Positions 5,707-8,662 of a DNA stretch of 8,662 nt are shown piece by piece (position 1 is the stretch's first letter; each line of letters begins with the position of its first letter). The stretch comes from Rhizobacter sp. (lineage in GTDB: Bacteria; Pseudomonadota; Gammaproteobacteria; Burkholderiales; Burkholderiaceae_C). The DNA lies in NCBI GenBank assembly GCA_014380155.1, contig JACMKJ010000114.1, positions 1 to 8,662 on the forward strand, in the 5' to 3' direction. Under the pieces are notes generated by a model. It made no database searches, was not told the DNA's origin, and was given only the letters and a program-made list of their open reading frames with translations. The position numbers and the translations under genes were made by a program.

Positions 5707-6597
5707 TTACCGCCTCAACGCCGCCTCGATGTCCGCTGCCACCAATTGCGGGCGTTCATGCACGATCCAGTGCGTAGCACCGGGAACCCGGGTTACTGTC
5801 ATGTGGGGCACAAAAGCCTCCAGCCCATCCAGCAGACTGGCTGGCAAAGCCACATCACCCTCGCCCCAAACCACATGTGTCGGCACCCTAACCGTCACAA
5901 ATTCGGGCGGGAAACTCAGGCCCATCACTGGTGAATCTGGCGCGGTCGGTGGGCGCAGCGGCGACGCACGGTAATAGTTCAGCGCGCCTGTCAGGCCCCC
6001 GAGCCAGACCGCGCGGTATTGTTCTTTCACAGCCTCGGTGAGCCAGCCGGTGCCGCCCGAGCCAGCCATGCCGGCCAAAAGCGGCCACATGCGGGCGAAG
6101 TCGTTTTCGCTAAGAAGGGCCTCAGCGTCCGGGCGGCACAGGAAGTTCATGTAGGCACTCGCCGCCTGCTGCTCAGGGCTCGTTTGCAGCTCACGCAAGA
6201 AAATCGCGGGGTGCGGCGAGTTGATGATCACCAGGCGCTTCATCACCTCAGGGTGCTGGGCCGCCAGGTTCCAGGCCACGGCGCCACCCCAATCGTGGGC
6301 AATCAGGGCTTCGAGCGGGCCGCCGGCCTGCTGCTCGATCAAGGCCATCAGGTCGGCCATCAGGTGCTTGACACGGTAGGCCTGCACCTCGGGGGGGGCC
6401 GACGACTGCTCGAAGCCGCGCAGATTGGGGGCGATGCAGCGGTAGCGGTCGCCGAAATGCGCGAGCATCTCGTCCCACACGAACGCCGCTTCCGGGAAGC
6501 CGTGCAGGAACACCAGCGCCGGCGCGCCCTTCGGGCCGGCAACGCGGCAATGCAAGCGGATGCCGTGCGGCAACTCGGCGAAGAAGGTTTCGGTCAT
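5707..6597 (-). CDS. Alpha/beta-fold hydrolase, epoxide-hydrolase-like
   Basis: This 296-residue cytosolic enzyme has the alpha/beta-hydrolase fold with the signature of the epoxide hydrolase / haloacid dehalogenase branch. The oxyanion-loop motif HGFPE is at 32-36. The nucleophile elbow HDWGG (101-105) has Asp102 in place of the Ser of esterases. The charge-relay acid is probably Asp248 in WGEGD and the catalytic His is His276 in GATHW. The cap region (about 130-225) contains Tyr149 and the NYYR motif with Tyr209, the kind of tyrosines that activate an epoxide ring. An aspartate nucleophile means a covalent alkyl-enzyme intermediate opened by water. The substrate is not deducible. No signal peptide is present. 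The ATG overlaps the TGA of engB as ATGA (6597-6594), so the two are probably co-transcribed and translationally coupled. There is no obvious functional link to ribosome assembly. Confidence 0.88.
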   Translation of the reverse strand: MTETFFAELPHGIRLHCRVAGPKGAPALVFLHGFPEAAFVWDEMLAHFGDRYRCIAPNLRGFEQSSAPPEVQAYRVKHLMADLMALIEQQAGGPLEALIAHDWGGAVAWNLAAQHPEVMKRLVIINSPHPAIFLRELQTSPEQQAASAYMNFLCRPDAEALLSENDFARMWPLLAGMAGSGGTGWLTEAVKEQYRAVWLGGLTGALNYYRASPLRPPTAPDSPVMGLSFPPEFVTVRVPTHVVWGEGDVALPASLLDGLEAFVPHMTVTRVPGATHWIVHERPQLVAADIEAALRR

Positions 6598-7286
6598 TTG
6601 TTGTGCACCCAGTCATGCAGCACGCAGGCTGCGTCGCCCACACCCGACTTCTTGAGCGCCGAAAACAGCGAAATGCTCACATCGGCTTCATCGGTGGTCA
6701 CTTCGCCCAGCACCGCCTGGGCGGTGGCCAGGGCTTCGTTGGCTTCGCTGCGGTTGAGTTTGTCGGCCTTGGTCAGCAACACCAGCAACTTGACCGCGCC
6801 GTTGCCCACACGCGGCGAGACAAAGTCGAGCAAGCGGCGGTCAAGGTCGGTGAAGCCCAGGCGCGAATCGACCATCAGCACCACGCCGCTCAGGCCGCGG
6901 CGGATCTCCAGGTAGTCGGCCATCACCTTCTGCCAACGCAGCTTGGCGCCCTTGGCCACGGCGGCGTAGCCATAACCCGGCAGGTCGGCAAACAAGGCAT
7001 CGGGAACCAGCTTGGGGCCCAGCTCGAAGAGGTTGATGTGCTGGGTGCGCCCGGGCGTCTTGGACGCAAAGGCCAGGCGCTTTTGCTGCGTCAGCGTGTT
7101 GATGGCAGTGGATTTGCCGGCGTTGGAGCGGCCGACAAAGGCAATCTCGGGCAGCTCGGTCTGGGGCACCTGGTCGAGCTGGCTGGCCGTGGTGAGGAAG
7201 CGGGCGGTGTGCGTCCAGGCGAGCGCGGTTTTTTCGGCATCGCGGGGCGTGGGGGCCGGAAGATTTGAATTGTTTTGCTCGGTCAT
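6594..7286 (-). CDS. engB: Ribosome biogenesis GTP-binding protein YihA/YsxC (EngB)
   Basis: EngB is a small, usually essential GTPase that acts in late assembly of the 50S ribosomal subunit. All G motifs are present in this 230-residue product: G1 GRSNAGKST (52-60), G2 KTPGRTQ (76-82), G3 DLPGYG (101-106), G4 TKAD (172-175) and G5 SALKK (209-213). Length fits the family, with a short N-terminal extension (1-45). The start MTEQ at 7286 is preferred over an in-frame ATG at 7307, because that codon overlaps the proposed -10 box on this strand. No strong Shine-Dalgarno sequence is seen. It is the first gene of a minus-strand unit with the alpha/beta hydrolase and is divergent from cytochrome c4. 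Identification is very secure; the exact start is less so. Confidence 0.96.
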   Translation of the reverse strand: MTEQNNSNLPAPTPRDAEKTALAWTHTARFLTTASQLDQVPQTELPEIAFVGRSNAGKSTAINTLTQQKRLAFASKTPGRTQHINLFELGPKLVPDALFADLPGYGYAAVAKGAKLRWQKVMADYLEIRRGLSGVVLMVDSRLGFTDLDRRLLDFVSPRVGNGAVKLLVLLTKADKLNRSEANEALATAQAVLGEVTTDEADVSISLFSALKKSGVGDAACVLHDWVHNK

Positions 7287-7305
7287 GCAGGCGCCCAAAG
7301 CTGGC

Positions 7306-7333
7306 ATTGTAAAATCGCTGGGTTTTGCACCAA
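7306..7333 (-). promoter_or_regulatory. Putative promoter of engB, overlapping a -10 box for cytochrome c4
   Basis: On the minus strand TACAAT (7311-7306, 5 of 6) follows TTGGTG (7333-7328, 3 of 6) by 16 bases. Transcription would begin near 7300, giving a leader of about 13 bases to the ATG at 7286. On the plus strand TAAAAT (7310-7315, 5 of 6) could be the -10 box for the cytochrome gene, though no good -35 box accompanies it. The two -10 boxes share bases 7310-7311, so polymerase could not occupy both at once. Confidence 0.4.
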
Positions 7334-7349
7334 AAAATCACCCAAGCCC

Positions 7350-7973
7350 ATGAAGTCCTTTGCTCCCCTGATGTCGAGTCTGATGCTGGTCGCCGCCGCG
7401 ATGGCGCCGGCCACTGCCGCCGAACCAGCCGCCAAACCCGATCTGGCCAAGGGCCAAACGATTTCCACCAACGTGTGCGGCGCCTGCCACACCGCCGATG
7501 GCTCGCGTGGCAGCCCCGCCAACCCCATCATCCAGGGCCAACACCCTGAATACCTGGTCAAACAACTGAGCGAGTTCAAGGCGGGCAAGCGTGCCAACGC
7601 GATCATGCAAGGCTTTGCCGCCACGCTGAGCGACGCCGACATGAAGGACGTGTCCGCGTTCTACGCCTCGAAGCAAGCCAAGCCCGGCTTCGCCAAGAGC
7701 AAGGACACCGTCGCACTGGGCGAGAAGATCTACCGCGGTGGCCTCGCCGACCGCAACGTGCCGGCTTGCGCCGGCTGCCACGGCCCCACCGGCGCCGGCA
7801 TCCCCTCGCAGTACCCGCAACTGCGCGGCCAGCACGCCGATTACACCGAAGCTCAGCTGAAGGCTTTCCGCGACGGCATCCGCAAGAACAACGTCCAGAT
7901 GACGGGCGTCGTCGCCAAGATGAACGACAAGGAACTGAAGGCCGTTGCCGACTACATCGCCGGCCTGCGCTGA
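7350..7973 (+). CDS. Cytochrome c4, dihaem periplasmic electron carrier
   Basis: This 207-residue precursor has a Sec signal peptide (basic MK, hydrophobic core to about residue 20, cleavage likely after ATAA at 24). The mature protein has two class I cytochrome domains in tandem. Haem sites are CGACH (43-47) and CAGCH (140-144). The probable axial methionines are M86 (NAIMQGFAATLS) and M184 (NNVQMTGVVAKM), each followed by the usual C-terminal helix. Two-domain size and layout match cytochrome c4, which passes electrons from quinol-oxidising complexes to terminal oxidases or other periplasmic acceptors. The ATG at 7350 is chosen because it gives a clean signal peptide; the frame is open upstream to 7275. 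No clear Shine-Dalgarno sequence precedes it. It is divergent from engB and closed by an intrinsic terminator, so it is likely a single-gene transcript. Cytochrome c maturation genes are not in the window. Confidence 0.95.
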   Translation: MKSFAPLMSSLMLVAAAMAPATAAEPAAKPDLAKGQTISTNVCGACHTADGSRGSPANPIIQGQHPEYLVKQLSEFKAGKRANAIMQGFAATLSDADMKDVSAFYASKQAKPGFAKSKDTVALGEKIYRGGLADRNVPACAGCHGPTGAGIPSQYPQLRGQHADYTEAQLKAFRDGIRKNNVQMTGVVAKMNDKELKAVADYIAGLR

Positions 7974-7994
7974 CTTCCCACGCACCCGCACCCC

Positions 7995-8021
7995 AAGGCC
8001 GGTTTCACACCGGCCTTTTTT
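7995..8021 (+). terminator. Intrinsic terminator of the cytochrome c4 gene
   Basis: AAGGCCGGT (7995-8003) and ACCGGCCTT (8009-8017) form a perfect 9-bp stem with a TTCAC loop, followed by six T residues (8016-8021). It lies 21 bases after the stop and separates the cytochrome from the next plus-strand gene. Confidence 0.94.
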
Positions 8022-8046
8022 CATGGCGCGGCAAGGTGCCTCGGCC

Positions 8047-8052
8047 TATAGT
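8047..8052 (+). promoter_or_regulatory. Possible -10 box for the 8080 gene
   Basis: TATAGT matches 5 of 6 positions of the -10 consensus and lies 27 bases before the ATG at 8080, just after the cytochrome terminator. I find no good -35 box at the right distance, so this is a tentative call. Confidence 0.35.
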
Positions 8053-8079
8053 GGCGGCAGCCCCACTCCCTCCACCGCC

Positions 8080-8442
8080 ATGCCCTACATCCGCCGCGGC
8101 TCCGATGGTTTGATTGAAAGCCTGCACCGCTACGACACCGGCGGCATGGAGTTCCTGCCCGAAGGCCACCGCGATCTGATGGCCTTCATCGGGCACAGCG
8201 CGGCCAACCCGAGCGAGTTCGGCCGGCTCGACGCCGACTTCGTGCGCGTGATCGAAGACGTGATCGACACCCTGATCGTCAAGAACATCATCAACATCAC
8301 CGACCTGCCCGGCGAAGCGCAGGCCAAGCTCTTCGCCCGAAAGAGCTTTCGCGAGCGCGTGGCGCGCAATTCGCTCAGACTCTTCTCCGACACGCAGTTC
8401 GGTGCCGTGATCGACGACACGAATTTCGGCGAGTTGCCCTGA
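8080..8442 (+). CDS. Small hypothetical protein, possibly of the 'tryptophan synthase beta-like' type
   Basis: The 120-residue product starts MPYIRRGSDGLIESL and has a helical centre, DFVRVIEDVIDTLIVKNIINITDLPGEAQAKLFARKSFRER (about 53-93), then a C-terminal segment ending NFGELP. There is no signal peptide, membrane helix or cysteine. The pattern MPY-x-R-R at the start and VIEDVIDTLI followed by ITDLP recalls short proteobacterial proteins that databases name tryptophan synthase subunit beta-like. It has no part of the TrpB catalytic fold and nothing here suggests that activity. The ATG at 8080 is the first that fits; the leader lacks a Shine-Dalgarno sequence (CCCTCCACCGCC precedes it). The gene lies between the cytochrome terminator and the msrP-like gene. 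It is real by its conserved look and codon pattern; function is unknown. Confidence 0.78.
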   Translation: MPYIRRGSDGLIESLHRYDTGGMEFLPEGHRDLMAFIGHSAANPSEFGRLDADFVRVIEDVIDTLIVKNIINITDLPGEAQAKLFARKSFRERVARNSLRLFSDTQFGAVIDDTNFGELP

Positions 8443-8449
8443 ACCCTGT

Positions 8450-8482
8450 GTAAGGTTGCCGCTCCAACGGCGACCGACGGTC
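8450..8482 (+). promoter_or_regulatory. Inverted repeats and possible ECF-type promoter before the msrP-like gene
   Basis: GGTTGCCG (8454-8461) and CGGCGACC (8468-8475) form an inverted repeat with one mismatch, and GACCG-A-CGGTC (8472-8482) is a second, overlapping perfect one. The same bases contain GTAAGG (8450-8455) and CGAC (8471-8474) separated by 15 bases, a spacing and sequence type used by some ECF sigma factors. The two readings compete: a hairpin closing the 8080 gene, or a promoter for the downstream gene. Confidence 0.35.
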
Positions 8483-8508
8483 AAGGGCACATCGCCCCAA
8501 CGCCCTTC

Positions 8509-8513
8509 AGGAG
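8509..8513 (+). promoter_or_regulatory. Ribosome binding site of the msrP-like gene
   Basis: AGGAG stands 5 bases before the ATG at 8519 and fixes that start. It is stronger than the sites of most other genes in the window. Confidence 0.75.
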
Positions 8514-8518
8514 CCGCC

Positions 8519-8662
8519 ATGCATTACCGCCAAGACCGTGGTTTCGACCACGGTGTCGCCTCGGACATCACAACCCAGGCCGTCTACGAACGCCGCCGTG
8601 AGCTGCTCAAGCTGCTGGCCCTGGGCGGCAGCGGCGTGGCGCTGGCCGGCTGGGCCGCGCGC
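8519..8662 (+). CDS. msrP: Tat-exported protein, probably MsrP (YedY) catalytic subunit, 3' end outside window
   Basis: Only the first 48 codons are present. The sequence ERRRELLKLLALGGSGVALAG (24-44) is a twin-arginine signal: R-R-x-L-L-K followed by a mildly hydrophobic core rich in Gly, Ala and Leu. Such signals export folded, cofactor-bearing enzymes. The preceding DITTQAVYERRR (16-27) resembles the conserved lead-in I-T-P-x-A-x-Y-x-x-R-R of betaproteobacterial MsrP, the molybdopterin-dependent periplasmic methionine-sulfoxide reductase that works with the haem membrane protein MsrQ. MsrP itself would follow a cleavage site beyond the window. The start is supported by AGGAG 5 bases upstream. 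Because all catalytic residues are out of view, the Tat call is firmer than the MsrP call. Other Tat-dependent oxidoreductases remain possible. Confidence 0.7.
   Translation, partial: MHYRQDRGFDHGVASDITTQAVYERRRELLKLLALGGSGVALAGWAAR

Noticed and set aside
6019..6915. A 298-codon plus-strand frame opposite the hydrolase and engB
   Set aside because: It spans the boundary of two secure minus-strand genes, shows no domain, and has the Arg/Gln/Leu composition of a high-GC shadow frame.
7287..7307. Upstream ATG adding seven residues to EngB
   Set aside because: This ATG overlaps the proposed -10 box and has no Shine-Dalgarno sequence; it adds no conserved residues.
7275..7349. In-frame extension of cytochrome c4 by 25 residues
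   Set aside because: It would bury the signal peptide behind a polar extension and overlap the divergent engB start. The ATG at 7350 gives a normal Sec signal.

Overview
The window looks like a chromosomal segment of a high-GC betaproteobacterium, most likely of the order Burkholderiales. The evidence is the GroEL with a GGM-rich tail, a DUF1631 protein, a divergent engB / cytochrome c4 pair, and an msrP-like start near the right edge. This placement is inferred from gene content and base composition; no marker in the window fixes genus or species.

Layout. (1) 1-676: the 3' third of groL, cut by the left edge, followed by a strong intrinsic terminator. (2) 495-1817, minus strand: an unrecognised 440-codon ORF with a good ribosome binding site but no normal end. 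Its frame stays open through the groL terminator and into the groL coding region, so its 3' end looks damaged or rearranged. (3) 1818-1990: a divergent intergenic region with a promoter and a 10-bp palindrome. (4) 1991-4156: a large DUF1631 protein. (5) 4157-4879: a sparse stretch with one short hypothetical gene (4393-4584), a good promoter for it, and a structured leader for the next gene. (6) 4880-5668: a TSUP (TauE/SafE) membrane transporter, visibly poorer in GC than its neighbours, ending at an intrinsic terminator. (7) 5707-7286, minus strand: a two-gene unit, engB then an epoxide-hydrolase-like alpha/beta hydrolase, joined by an ATGA overlap. (8) 7350-8021: a dihaem cytochrome c4 with signal peptide and intrinsic terminator, divergent from engB. 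(9) 8080-8442: a small conserved-type hypothetical protein. (10) 8519-8662: the start of a Tat-exported protein, probably MsrP, cut by the right edge.

The genes are mostly housekeeping or general metabolism: protein folding, ribosome assembly, periplasmic electron transfer, periplasmic methionine-sulfoxide repair and anion transport. They do not form one pathway. I see no mobile element, CRISPR array, tRNA, rRNA, toxin-antitoxin pair or defence cassette, and no convincing new multi-gene system. The points most worth a second look are the open antisense 3' end against groL, the starts with no Shine-Dalgarno sequence (one possibly leaderless), the palindromes beside promoters, the low-GC transporter with its inverted-repeat leader, and the short gap between cytochrome c4 and the msrP-like gene.
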